9,666 nucleotides of DNA from DASTQL01 sp035761805. GTDB taxonomy: Bacteria; Actinomycetota; Actinomycetes; Jiangellales; Jiangellaceae. The notes under the pieces are model-generated. The model saw nothing but the letters and a program-made list of their open reading frames with translations. It did no database searches and was not told the origin of the DNA. Of this stretch, positions 1 to 5,503 are shown piece by piece. Position numbers and translations under genes: made by a program. Within the stretch, counting starts at the first letter, position 1. Each line of letters starts with the position of its first letter. The stretch is from assembly GCA_035761805.1 (NCBI GenBank), contig DASTQL010000201.1:1-9666 (forward strand), given 5' to 3'.

Positions 1-842
1 TGACCGGCCGCAGCGGCCTGGTCGACCGGGTCCCCCCGGCTGCGGAGCAGGGCCCTCAGCGACGCCTCCTGCTCCCCCGCCAGCCGGCCGAGCTCGGCCG
101 CCTCGCCGCCCAGCTCGCGCCCGCGGCGCTGGACCAGGGCGAGCACCTGGAGCACGCCGTCGTGCACCGCCCGGGCCAGCCGCTCGCGCTCCGCCGTCAC
201 CGCCGCCATCTCGACCGCCTGCGCCCGGGCCGCCGCGGCATCGCGGACCAGCTGCACCACGTAGCCGATCAACCCTCCCGCCGCCAGCAGCAGGAAGACG
301 TTGCTCACCGTCGAGGCCGTGTACGTGTCGCGGATCGCGAGGTCGGTCGCCGCCACGACCGCCCCCGCCGCGAGTCCGCCCCGCCAGCCGTAGGCGACCG
401 CCCAGCCGAGCACCGCCGCCGAGACCCAGTAGCTCGGCAGCGTGAACGTGTGCCGGGCCAGCTGTTCCGGGCTCTGTGCCAGCGGTGTCAGCAGGATCAA
501 CCCGACCGCCACGGCCAGGTCCGCGACCAGCACCGCCGTCAGCGGCCGAGGGACTCCCTCCGTACGGGAGGGGGTGGGACCACGGCCCGTACGGGAGGGG
601 GTCCGAGCCCGGGCGACGAGCAGCGGCTGGACCACGGTCCACACGGTCATCAGGGCCAGGACGGCGGCGGCCACGGCGGGGCGGCGCAGCTCGTCCCACG
701 AGGCGAAGGCCACGGCGACGGCGAACCCGAGGACGACAACGCGGAAGACGGCGAGCGCCCGCCACAGGGCGGTCTCGACGTCGGCGGGCGTGCGGGGCGA
801 CGGCGCGGTCGCGGTCCGGCGGGCGGCCGGGGGCGCGGCCAT
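1..842 (-). CDS. macS: MacS-like sensor histidine kinase, N-terminal part (runs off left edge)
   Basis: The first 280 residues are present, read from the ATG at 840-842; the C-terminus lies outside the window. Hydrophobic stretches near residues 30-48, 56-77, 101-120, 138-168 and 181-198 form a membrane sensor region resembling the DUF5931 domain of MacS kinases. A HisKA_3 dimerisation/phosphoacceptor segment follows: residues 218-238 contain ERERLARAVHDGVLQVL, with His227 the expected phosphorylated residue. The ATPase domain and any partner response regulator would lie further left. Its start is 5 bp beyond the stop of the acyltransferase gene, so the two are probably cotranscribed and translationally coupled; no strong Shine-Dalgarno is visible. 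Residues 81-98, between two membrane segments, are an odd Arg/Thr/Pro linker encoded by a repeated DNA element. The signal sensed is unknown. Family assignment is confident; the exact MacS orthology is less so. Confidence 0.85.
   Translation of the reverse strand, partial: MAAPPAARRTATAPSPRTPADVETALWRALAVFRVVVLGFAVAVAFASWDELRRPAVAAAVLALMTVWTVVQPLLVARARTPSRTGRGPTPSRTEGVPRPLTAVLVADLAVAVGLILLTPLAQSPEQLARHTFTLPSYWVSAAVLGWAVAYGWRGGLAAGAVVAATDLAIRDTYTASTVSNVFLLLAAGGLIGYVVQLVRDAAAARAQAVEMAAVTAERERLARAVHDGVLQVLALVQRRGRELGGEAAELGRLAGEQEASLRALLRSRGDPVDQAAAAG
560..602. repeat. Two direct copies of CGTACGGGAGGGGGT in the kinase gene
   Basis: Identical 15-bp copies lie at 561-575 and 588-602, spaced 27 bp apart, i.e. 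nine codons, so the kinase frame is kept. Each contains the octamer CCGTACGG with its preceding base (560-567 and 587-594). On the coding strand they encode TPSRTGRGPTPSRTEG, a linker between predicted membrane helices. Confidence 0.7.
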
Positions 843-847
843 GGCGG

Positions 848-1690
848 TCAGCCGGCCCGGAGCCCGGGCTCCTCGCCGTGCGCGCCGTTGTCCACGGCAG
901 GGATGTCAGCGGGCCGGACAGCTTCCGCGGGGCCGCGCTCCTCCGGCTCGTCGACCGCGGGAGGGGCGTCGAGGTCGGGGGCCGGGATGATCACCTCGCC
1001 ACGCTTCTTGGCCGCGGCGATCTGATCCTTGGCCTTCTGTGCGTACATGTCGACGTACTCCTGGCCGGAGAGCGTCATCAGCTCGTACATGATCTCGTCC
1101 GTGACCGAGCGGAGGACGAAGCGGTCGTGCTCCAGCCCCTCGTAGCGGCTGAAGTCCATCGGCGGGCTGATCCGGATGCCCGGGCGCATGATCTTGGGGA
1201 TGACCCGTCCCGGGGGCTGCATCTTCTCGGTCCCGATCATGGCTACGGCGAGCACGGGGACCTTGGCCTCGAGGGCCATCCGGGCCACGCCGGTCTTGCC
1301 GCGGTAGAGCCGGCCGTCGGGCGACCGGGTGCCCTCCGGATAGATGCCGAGCAGCCAGCCGTTGGACAGGATGCGCAGCCCCGTGCGCAGCGCCGCCTCG
1401 GAGGCCTTGCCGCCGGAGCGGTCGACCGGCACCTGCCCCGTACCGGCGAAGAAGAAGCGCTTGAAGGCGCCCTTGAGGCCCGTGCCGGTGAAGTAGTCGT
1501 CCTTGGCGAGGAACGTCATCCGGCGCTCGATGACGAGCGGCAGGAAGAAGGAGTCGATCACCGAGAGGTGGTTGCCCGCCAGGATGGCCCCACCCTCGGC
1601 GGGGACGTTGTCGGCTCCCTCGACCCAAGGCCGGTAGACGGCCTTGAGCAACGGCCCCAGGAGGACCTTCTTGAGGAACCAGTACAGCAC
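848..1690 (-). CDS. plsC: 1-acyl-sn-glycerol-3-phosphate acyltransferase family protein (PlsC-like)
   Basis: A 280-residue protein that should transfer a fatty acyl group onto lysophosphatidic acid or a related lysolipid at the inner face of the membrane, in phospholipid synthesis. The acyltransferase motifs are in order: His41-x4-Asp46 in NHLSVID; FKRFFFAGTGQVPVDR near residues 77-91; YPEGTRSPDG at 117-126, containing the EGTR substrate-binding block; and VPVLAVAMIGT at 144-154. A hydrophobic N-terminus (residues 1-18) may associate with the membrane. Residues about 232-280 form an acidic, proline-rich tail with no recognised domain. The GTG start is well fixed, because an in-frame TAG lies only three codons upstream. 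It is divergent from the esterase gene and sits directly upstream of the MacS-like kinase. Actual acyl acceptor specificity cannot be read from sequence, as many actinobacterial PlsC paralogues act on other lipids. Confidence 0.92.
   Translation of the reverse strand: MLYWFLKKVLLGPLLKAVYRPWVEGADNVPAEGGAILAGNHLSVIDSFFLPLVIERRMTFLAKDDYFTGTGLKGAFKRFFFAGTGQVPVDRSGGKASEAALRTGLRILSNGWLLGIYPEGTRSPDGRLYRGKTGVARMALEAKVPVLAVAMIGTEKMQPPGRVIPKIMRPGIRISPPMDFSRYEGLEHDRFVLRSVTDEIMYELMTLSGQEYVDMYAQKAKDQIAAAKKRGEVIIPAPDLDAPPAVDEPEERGPAEAVRPADIPAVDNGAHGEEPGLRAG
859..872. repeat. 14-bp perfect palindrome at the 3' end of plsC
   Basis: GGAGCCCGGGCTCC reads the same on both strands. It lies within the last codons of plsC, 17 bp upstream of the kinase start codon. 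It could act as an operator or mRNA structure for the kinase gene, or be chance in GC-rich DNA. Confidence 0.35.
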
Positions 1691-1771
1691 GATCGCACCC
1701 TAGCGCCTCGCACGCCGGGCGGAACCCGTGCGACGATGCGCGCGTCACCGTCGCAGCGTCAGGAGGCCGAC
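1691..1771. promoter_or_regulatory. Divergent intergenic region between plsC and the esterase gene
   Basis: The 81 bp between the two divergent start codons must hold promoters for both directions. Apart from the TAGGGT noted for plsC, I see no convincing consensus elements. The plus-strand side ends with AGGAGG at 1761-1766, a strong ribosome binding site placed 5 bp before the GTG at 1772. This decides the esterase start in favour of 1772 over the in-frame ATG at 1736. Confidence 0.55.
1697..1702 (-). promoter_or_regulatory. Candidate -10 element for a leaderless plsC transcript
   Basis: On the minus strand TAGGGT (TANNNT pattern) is followed by 6 bases and then the GTG start of plsC. That places the start codon where transcription would begin, as in actinobacterial leaderless mRNAs. 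No good -35 hexamer is visible at 16-18 bp. The same bases could instead act as a weak Shine-Dalgarno (AGGG), so this call is tentative. Confidence 0.3.
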
Positions 1772-2530
1772 GTGCCGCTGGTCCCCGGAGCCGAGCCGTA
1801 CCACCACGACGGCGGGCCGGTCGGCGTGCTCCTCCTGCACGGCTTCACCGGCTCGCCGGCCTCGATCCGGCCCTGGGGGCAGGCGCTCGCCGACGCCGGA
1901 CTCACGGTCGACGTGCCGCGACTGCCAGGACACGGGACGACCTGGCAGGAGCTCAACATGTGCCGGTGGCCGGACTGGTGGTCCGTGGTCGACCGCGCCT
2001 TCGTGCGACTGCTGGACCGTTGCGAGCGGGTCGTGGTCGGCGGACTGTCCTTCGGAGGCGCGCTCGCGCTGAGGGTCGCCGAGGAGCACGGCCATGACGT
2101 CGCCGGCGTCATGGTGGTCAACCCCCTCCTGCAGTCCGACGACCCACGACGCTTCGTGGCGCTGCCGCTGCGTCACGTGCTGAGGTCCTTCCCCGGCGTC
2201 ATCAACGACATCAAGAAGCCGGGGCAGGACGAGGTCGGCTACGAGCGGCTGCCCCTGATCGCCGCGCACTCGGTCCAGCAGTTCCTCGGCATGGTGCGCG
2301 AAGACCTGCCGAGGGTCAGTCAGCCAGTCCTGCACGCGCACAGCCTCGAGGACCACGCGATCGGGACCATCGGCACCCGGGTCCTGAGGGAGCGCGTCTC
2401 CTCCACCGAGATCGTCGACCTGCCGATGTCCGACAGCTACCACGTGGCGACGCTGGACAACGACGCACCACGCATCGTCGAGTCCAGCATCGAGTTCGTG
2501 GCGAAGGTCACCGCCGAGGTCCCGACATGA
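1772..2530 (+). CDS. Alpha/beta-hydrolase carboxylesterase (Est30 / monoacylglycerol-lipase type)
   Basis: A 252-residue cytoplasmic alpha/beta hydrolase predicted to cleave short or medium acyl esters, possibly monoacylglycerols. The fold signatures are clear: oxyanion-hole motif HGFTG at 23-27; nucleophile elbow G-L-S-F-G with Ser93; likely acid Asp194 in SLEDHAIG; and catalytic His224 in SYHVATLDND, the classic C-terminal motif of this esterase group. Length matches the family (about 250). I chose GTG 1772 because AGGAGG lies 5 bp upstream and the protein then begins MPLVPGAEPYHHDGGPVGVLL, which fits family N-termini; the ATG at 1736 would add 12 unconserved residues. Its stop overlaps the next gene's start (ATGA at 2527-2530), indicating an operon. 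The divergent acyltransferase hints at a shared lipid role, but the natural substrate is unknown. Confidence 0.9.
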   Translation: MPLVPGAEPYHHDGGPVGVLLLHGFTGSPASIRPWGQALADAGLTVDVPRLPGHGTTWQELNMCRWPDWWSVVDRAFVRLLDRCERVVVGGLSFGGALALRVAEEHGHDVAGVMVVNPLLQSDDPRRFVALPLRHVLRSFPGVINDIKKPGQDEVGYERLPLIAAHSVQQFLGMVREDLPRVSQPVLHAHSLEDHAIGTIGTRVLRERVSSTEIVDLPMSDSYHVATLDNDAPRIVESSIEFVAKVTAEVPT

Positions 2531-3117
2531 CCCGCGACGACGGCCGCGACGAGGGCTCCCTGCCCGCCGGCGGCGACCAGCACCCGTCGGACGAGGAGGT
2601 CTGGGCCGGACTCGTGGCGTCGTTCAACGCCTCCCCGGACCAGCCCGTCGGGCGGTGGCCGGCCAGCGAGGACGTGGAGGATGCGGAGGATGCGGAGGAC
2701 TCCCCGTACGGAGGGGACTTGCCGCATGCCGACAGTGGCGCCGCGGAGCGCGGCGACGCGCCCGACGACGAGCCGCCCCGGGACGGGCGCGTCCTGCGGC
2801 CGGTGCTGGGTGCGCCGTTCGGAGTCCCCACACCGCCGACGCCCCCGGTCGGCACGGGCCACGCGCGGGACGAAGGCGAGCACTACGTGCCTCCACCGCC
2901 ACCGCCGATCCCGCGCGGGGACGCGGTGTCGCGGGCGGCGTGGGCGGGGGCGCTGGGCGGTCCGGGCCTGCTGATGGTGGCGGCGATCGTCGGGGTCGGC
3001 CTGCCGTCATGGCTGGTGGGGCTGTGTGTGGCCGGCTTCGTGGGCGGCTTCGCGACGCTCGTCCTCCGGCTGCGGGGACACGATCCCTACGATCCGGACG
3101 ACGGGGCGGTCGTCTGA
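2527..3117 (+). CDS. Hypothetical protein with acidic/proline-rich N-terminus and two C-terminal TM helices
   Basis: A 196-residue protein with no enzymatic domain that I recognise. Residues 1-118 are hydrophilic, acidic and likely disordered, including an EDAEDAED run at 51-58 encoded by a 9-bp DNA repeat. A proline stretch HYVPPPPPPIPR (119-130) precedes two hydrophobic helices at about 136-157 and 160-181, and a short acidic tail (DPYDPDDGAVV). The proline block followed by two helices resembles small conserved actinobacterial membrane proteins of unknown function, so the C-terminal third is probably the conserved part. The ATG overlaps the esterase stop by 4 bp, so translation is probably coupled, with a modest GAGG upstream. 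It is 22 bp before the LOR/SDH gene, consistent with one transcript. No function is assigned. Confidence 0.8.
   Translation: MTRDDGRDEGSLPAGGDQHPSDEEVWAGLVASFNASPDQPVGRWPASEDVEDAEDAEDSPYGGDLPHADSGAAERGDAPDDEPPRDGRVLRPVLGAPFGVPTPPTPPVGTGHARDEGEHYVPPPPPPIPRGDAVSRAAWAGALGGPGLLMVAAIVGVGLPSWLVGLCVAGFVGGFATLVLRLRGHDPYDPDDGAVV
2677..2700 (+). repeat. Short tandem repeat GAGGATGCG in the hypothetical gene
   Basis: Two full 9-bp units (2677-2685, 2686-2694) and a partial third (GAGGAC) encode EDAEDAED. The unit is a multiple of three, so expansion keeps frame. A CCGTACGG octamer follows at 2704-2711. Both lie in the unconserved acidic N-terminal region. Confidence 0.6.
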
Positions 3118-3139
3118 GGCGTGGTGCAGGGAGGCCGAG

Positions 3140-4396
3140 GTGCAGTCGCACGAGCAGGTGGAGCTGACCGGTCACCTCATGGACTCGGGCCTGCTGTCGC
3201 GGGTGCTCAACGACATCCGGGACTACGGCGGCGACTACAGCATCGATCGCTTCGACGTCGGGCGTGACATCGGGGACGAGTCCTACGTCCGGATCACCGT
3301 CCGGGCCGAGGACCACGAGGGACTCGACCGGTTGCTGATGCGGCTGCAGACGCACGGCGCGAACCAGGTCCACCCGGGTGAGGCACACCTGGGCGAGGTC
3401 GAGCGGGACGGGGTCTTCCCCGACGACTTCTACTCGACGACGAACCTGGAGACCCGGGTCCGGCTGGACGGCCGGTGGGTCGCGGTCGAGCAGCCGGAGA
3501 TGGACTGCGGGCTGGTCGTGACGCGGGACGACGACGGGGGGTTGCGGGTCCGGACGGTGCCGGTCTCGGAGGTGCGCGCCGGCGATCGGGTCGTGTGCGG
3601 TGCCTCGGGGGTCAAGGTGCTGCCGGTCGAGCGCCCGCCCATGCAGGCGAAGGGCGACAAGGTCTTCGAGTTCATGAACTCCGAGGTGTCGTCGGAGAAG
3701 CCCCAGGCTCTGCTGGTACGCCAGATCGCCGAGCAGATGCGAGCGGTCGAGGAGGCCGGGCAGAGGGTGCTCTGGGTCGGCGGCCCTGCGGTCGTTCACA
3801 CCGGGGCCGCGCCGGCGATGGTCGCGCTGGTCGAGGCCGGCTACGTCGACGTGCTCTTCGGCGGCAACGCGATCGCGACGCACGACATCGAGGCGGCGCT
3901 GTTCGGCACGTCGTTGGGCGTCGACCTGTCGGCCGGTCGTGGTGTCGAGCACGGGCACGAGCACCACATCCGGGCGATCAACAAGATCCGCGGGTGCGGC
4001 TCGATCCGTGCGGCTGTCGAGCAGGGGGTGCTGACCGGTGGGGTGATGCACGCGCTGGTGACGCACGGCAAGGAGTTCGTGCTCGTCGGCTCGGTGCGGG
4101 ACGACGGGCCGCTCCCCGACGTCTACACCGACGTGATCGAGGGCCAGCGGGCGATGCGGGCAGCGCTGTCCGACGTCGGCTTCGCCATCATGGTCGCGAC
4201 CATGCTCCACTCGGTGGCGACCGGGAACATCCTGCCGGCCTCGATCCCCCTGGTGTGCGTGGACATCAACCCGGCCACGGTCACGAAGCTCGCCGACCGC
4301 GGTTCGGCCCAGGCCCGCGGGATCGTCACGGACATCGGGCTGTTCCTGGAGCAGCTGGCGCTGGAGCTGGTTCCGGGTTTCGCTGGGCGGCGGTGA
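3140..4396 (+). CDS. LOR/SDH-domain protein (TIGR00300 family; ornithine-cyclodeaminase-like)
   Basis: A 418-residue protein of the family named for similarity to lysine-oxoglutarate reductase/saccharopine dehydrogenase. Family hallmarks are visible: PDDFYSTTN at 94-102 and EMDCGLVV at 120-127; GGPAVVHTGA at 214-223, in the nucleotide-binding half; FGGNAIATHDIEAALFGTSLG at 240-260; HEHHIRAINKIR at 273-284; and MLHSVATGNILPA with CVDINPATVTKLADRGS up to residue 389. Relatives include the methanogen alternative ornithine cyclodeaminase and the C-terminal half of cyanobacterial ArgZ/AgrE, which acts after arginine dihydrolase in arginine-to-proline catabolism. This protein lacks the N-terminal arginine dihydrolase domain. 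GTG 3140 is supported by GGGAGG at 3129-3134, 5 bp upstream. It is likely the last gene of the esterase operon. An ornithine-to-proline role is possible by homology but not shown by its neighbours. Confidence 0.88.
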   Translation: MQSHEQVELTGHLMDSGLLSRVLNDIRDYGGDYSIDRFDVGRDIGDESYVRITVRAEDHEGLDRLLMRLQTHGANQVHPGEAHLGEVERDGVFPDDFYSTTNLETRVRLDGRWVAVEQPEMDCGLVVTRDDDGGLRVRTVPVSEVRAGDRVVCGASGVKVLPVERPPMQAKGDKVFEFMNSEVSSEKPQALLVRQIAEQMRAVEEAGQRVLWVGGPAVVHTGAAPAMVALVEAGYVDVLFGGNAIATHDIEAALFGTSLGVDLSAGRGVEHGHEHHIRAINKIRGCGSIRAAVEQGVLTGGVMHALVTHGKEFVLVGSVRDDGPLPDVYTDVIEGQRAMRAALSDVGFAIMVATMLHSVATGNILPASIPLVCVDINPATVTKLADRGSAQARGIVTDIGLFLEQLALELVPGFAGRR

Positions 4397-4456
4397 GACG
4401 AGGCCGGCGACCCTGGCTGGGCCGGTCGATGCCTCGGTCCCGAGCCGACGGGGTGA

Positions 4457-4478
4457 GTGCTCCACAGCGCTGGAGCAT
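4457..4478 (+). terminator. Hairpin after the LOR/SDH gene (possible terminator)
   Basis: A 7-bp perfect stem, TGCTCCA (4458-4464) with TGGAGCA (4471-4477), closes a 6-base loop and can be extended by a G-T pair. It begins 61 bp past the stop of the operon's last gene. There is no T-tract, which is common for actinobacterial terminators, so this is a candidate only. Confidence 0.4.
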
Positions 4479-4487
4479 CCCGGCCTG

Positions 4488-4502
4488 TCCGGCATCGCCG
4501 GA
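4488..4502 (+). terminator. Second small hairpin in the same gap
   Basis: TCCGGC (4488-4493), a 3-base loop and GCCGGA (4497-4502) form a 6-bp GC-rich stem 10 bp after the first hairpin. Together the two could form a tandem terminator separating the LOR/SDH operon from the sigma-factor cluster. Short GC stems arise easily in such DNA, so confidence is low. Confidence 0.3.
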
Positions 4503-4558
4503 TCGGTGAACGACGCACGGACCTCGCAGGGCGGACGCACGGTGAGGTCGACCGGCAG

Positions 4559-4568
4559 TGTCCGGACA
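4559..4568. promoter_or_regulatory. Palindrome TGTCCGGACA upstream of the first sigma-type promoter
   Basis: A perfect 10-bp palindrome ends 7 bp before the TGTCGA box at 4576. Its location in non-coding DNA right next to a promoter makes an operator plausible. No equivalent lies upstream of the second promoter at 5048, so any such control would be specific to the first DGPF gene. Confidence 0.3.
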
Positions 4569-4575
4569 GGAAGGA

Positions 4576-4602
4576 TGTCGAGAACCGCGGGCCGGCTCCG
4601 AC
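4576..4602 (+). promoter_or_regulatory. Promoter P1 of ECF42 type (TGTCGA-N17-CGAC) for the first DGPF gene
   Basis: TGTCGA at 4576-4581 and CGAC at 4599-4602 are separated by 17 bp; the -10 side reads CTCCGACGT (4596-4604). The same two blocks with the same spacing precede the second DGPF gene. As I recall, the promoters of the Streptomyces venezuelae ECF42 regulon have a TGTCGA -35 and a CGA/TC-type -10, which this matches. The start codon is 48 bp downstream, leaving room for a short leader with GGAG at 4641-4644. Confidence 0.75.
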
Positions 4603-4650
4603 GTCCCCGGTGAGGGTGACCCGCCCGAGGCACCCGGGACGGAGACCGAG

Positions 4651-5022
4651 ATGAAGTACATGCTGCTGACCTACGGTCCGGCCGAGGTGTGGGACACCGA
4701 GTCCTTCACCGAGGAGGGCCGGGAGCAGATGCGCCAGATGATCGCCTTCATGAAGGAGCTGGACGACGACCTCACCGCCTCCGGCGTGCTGGTCACCGCC
4801 GAGGGCCTGACCGGCCCGCAGGACGCCCGGACGGTGCGGTGGATCGACGACGAGGCGGTCACCACCGACGGCCCGTACGCGGAGTCCAAGGAGTTCCTCG
4901 CCGGCTACTGGGTCGTCGACGTGCCCACCGTGGAGCAGGCAGCCGACATCGCCGCGCGCATCGTCCGCTACGTCAAGGCGCCGATCGAGATCCGACCTGT
5001 CGGTGAGGCGCCGGACCTGTAG
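4651..5022 (+). CDS. DGPF/YCII-related domain protein, first copy
   Basis: A 123-residue protein of the YCII-related (DGPF) family, which adopts a ferredoxin-like alpha/beta fold. It starts MKYMLLTYG, the usual first strand, and carries TTDGPYAESKE at 71-81, a variant of the DGPF signature with Tyr in place of Phe, followed by FLAGYWVVDV. Full family length. The ATG at 4651 is chosen because the domain begins exactly there and GGAG lies 6 bp upstream; longer in-frame readings would cross the promoter. Proteins of this type are habitual partners of ECF42-class sigma factors, and their biochemical role is not established; some YCII relatives are proposed to be enzymes or ligand binders. It is probably transcribed from P1 by the sigma factor encoded two genes downstream. 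Confidence 0.92.
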   Translation: MKYMLLTYGPAEVWDTESFTEEGREQMRQMIAFMKELDDDLTASGVLVTAEGLTGPQDARTVRWIDDEAVTTDGPYAESKEFLAGYWVVDVPTVEQAADIAARIVRYVKAPIEIRPVGEAPDL

Positions 5023-5047
5023 GCCTGCGGTCCGACTCCTGCCAGGG

Positions 5048-5074
5048 TGTCGAGGGGGCGGCGGCCACTCCGAC
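5048..5074 (+). promoter_or_regulatory. Promoter P2 of ECF42 type (TGTCGA-N17-CGAC) for the second DGPF gene and sigma gene
   Basis: TGTCGA at 5048-5053 and CGAC at 5071-5074 with a 17-bp spacer match P1 exactly in spacing, including CTCCGACGT at 5068-5076, while most of the spacer differs. It starts 26 bp after the stop of the first DGPF gene. Since the second DGPF gene and the sigma gene are separated by one base, P2 would also drive the sigma factor, giving positive autoregulation. Confidence 0.75.
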
Positions 5075-5130
5075 GTACCGGACGAGAGGCGCCGCACCGA
5101 GGTGGCGCCGCGGCGAGGAGGAGACGAGCG

Positions 5131-5502
5131 GTGAAGTACATCATGCTCAGCTACGGCACGCCGGCCGACTGGGACGCCGGCCGGGAGTGGGCCGAGCAGC
5201 ACGCCGGCGAGGAACAGCAGTACGGGCCCGCCGACGACGTGGCCCAGGAGCTCATCGAGACCGGGGAGTTCGTGTACGCGGCAGGGCTGGCCGACCCGAG
5301 CCACACCCAGACCGTCGAGATGCGGGACGGGCAGGCTGTGGTCACCGACGGCCCGTACGCGGAGGCCAAGGAGGTGCTGGTCAGCTTCGGCATCATCGAC
5401 GTGGCCAGCCACGACCGCGCGGTGGAGATCGCCGCGCGGATGTCACCCGTCTTCGGGCGAGTCGAGCTGCGCCCTCTCGAGGGGGACGGCGCCGAGGCCT
5501 GA
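5131..5502 (+). CDS. DGPF/YCII-related domain protein, second copy
   Basis: A second 123-residue DGPF/YCII protein, the same length as its neighbour and with the signature VTDGPYAEAKE at the same residues (71-81). The N-terminus MKYIMLSYG and the ending VELRPLEG align with the first copy (MKYMLLTYG, IEIRPVGE), but the middle (residues 11-55) has diverged, so this is an old tandem duplication or a pair acquired separately. The GTG start at 5131 is supported by AGGAGGAG at 5116-5123. The stop at 5500-5502 is one base before the GTG of the sigma factor, so the two are tightly coupled. Its function is unknown; gene linkage points to a role in, or an output of, the sigma response. Confidence 0.92.
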   Translation: MKYIMLSYGTPADWDAGREWAEQHAGEEQQYGPADDVAQELIETGEFVYAAGLADPSHTQTVEMRDGQAVVTDGPYAEAKEVLVSFGIIDVASHDRAVEIAARMSPVFGRVELRPLEGDGAEA

Positions 5503-5503
5503 C

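Noticed and set aside
476..1771. Upstream extension of the esterase frame back to 476
   Set aside because: It runs antisense to plsC and the kinase gene. The AGGAGG before GTG 1772 and the family N-terminus both place the true start at 1772.
2092..2114. Inverted repeat CCATGACG / CGTCATGG with a 7-base centre
   Set aside because: It is a perfect match, but lies in the middle of the esterase coding region and is accounted for by the codons for HDVAGVMV; nothing nearby suggests a regulatory role.
3943..4041. Two further TGTCGA hexamers in the LOR/SDH gene
   Set aside because: Neither is followed by CGAC at about 17 bp, and both are inside coding sequence without a downstream start.
2624..4633. 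A 669-codon open frame on the minus strand opposite the hypothetical and LOR/SDH genes
   Set aside because: The composition is that of a shadow frame (Arg, Asp, His, Pro), it has no recognisable motifs, and the plus strand carries a clear family match with ribosome binding sites.
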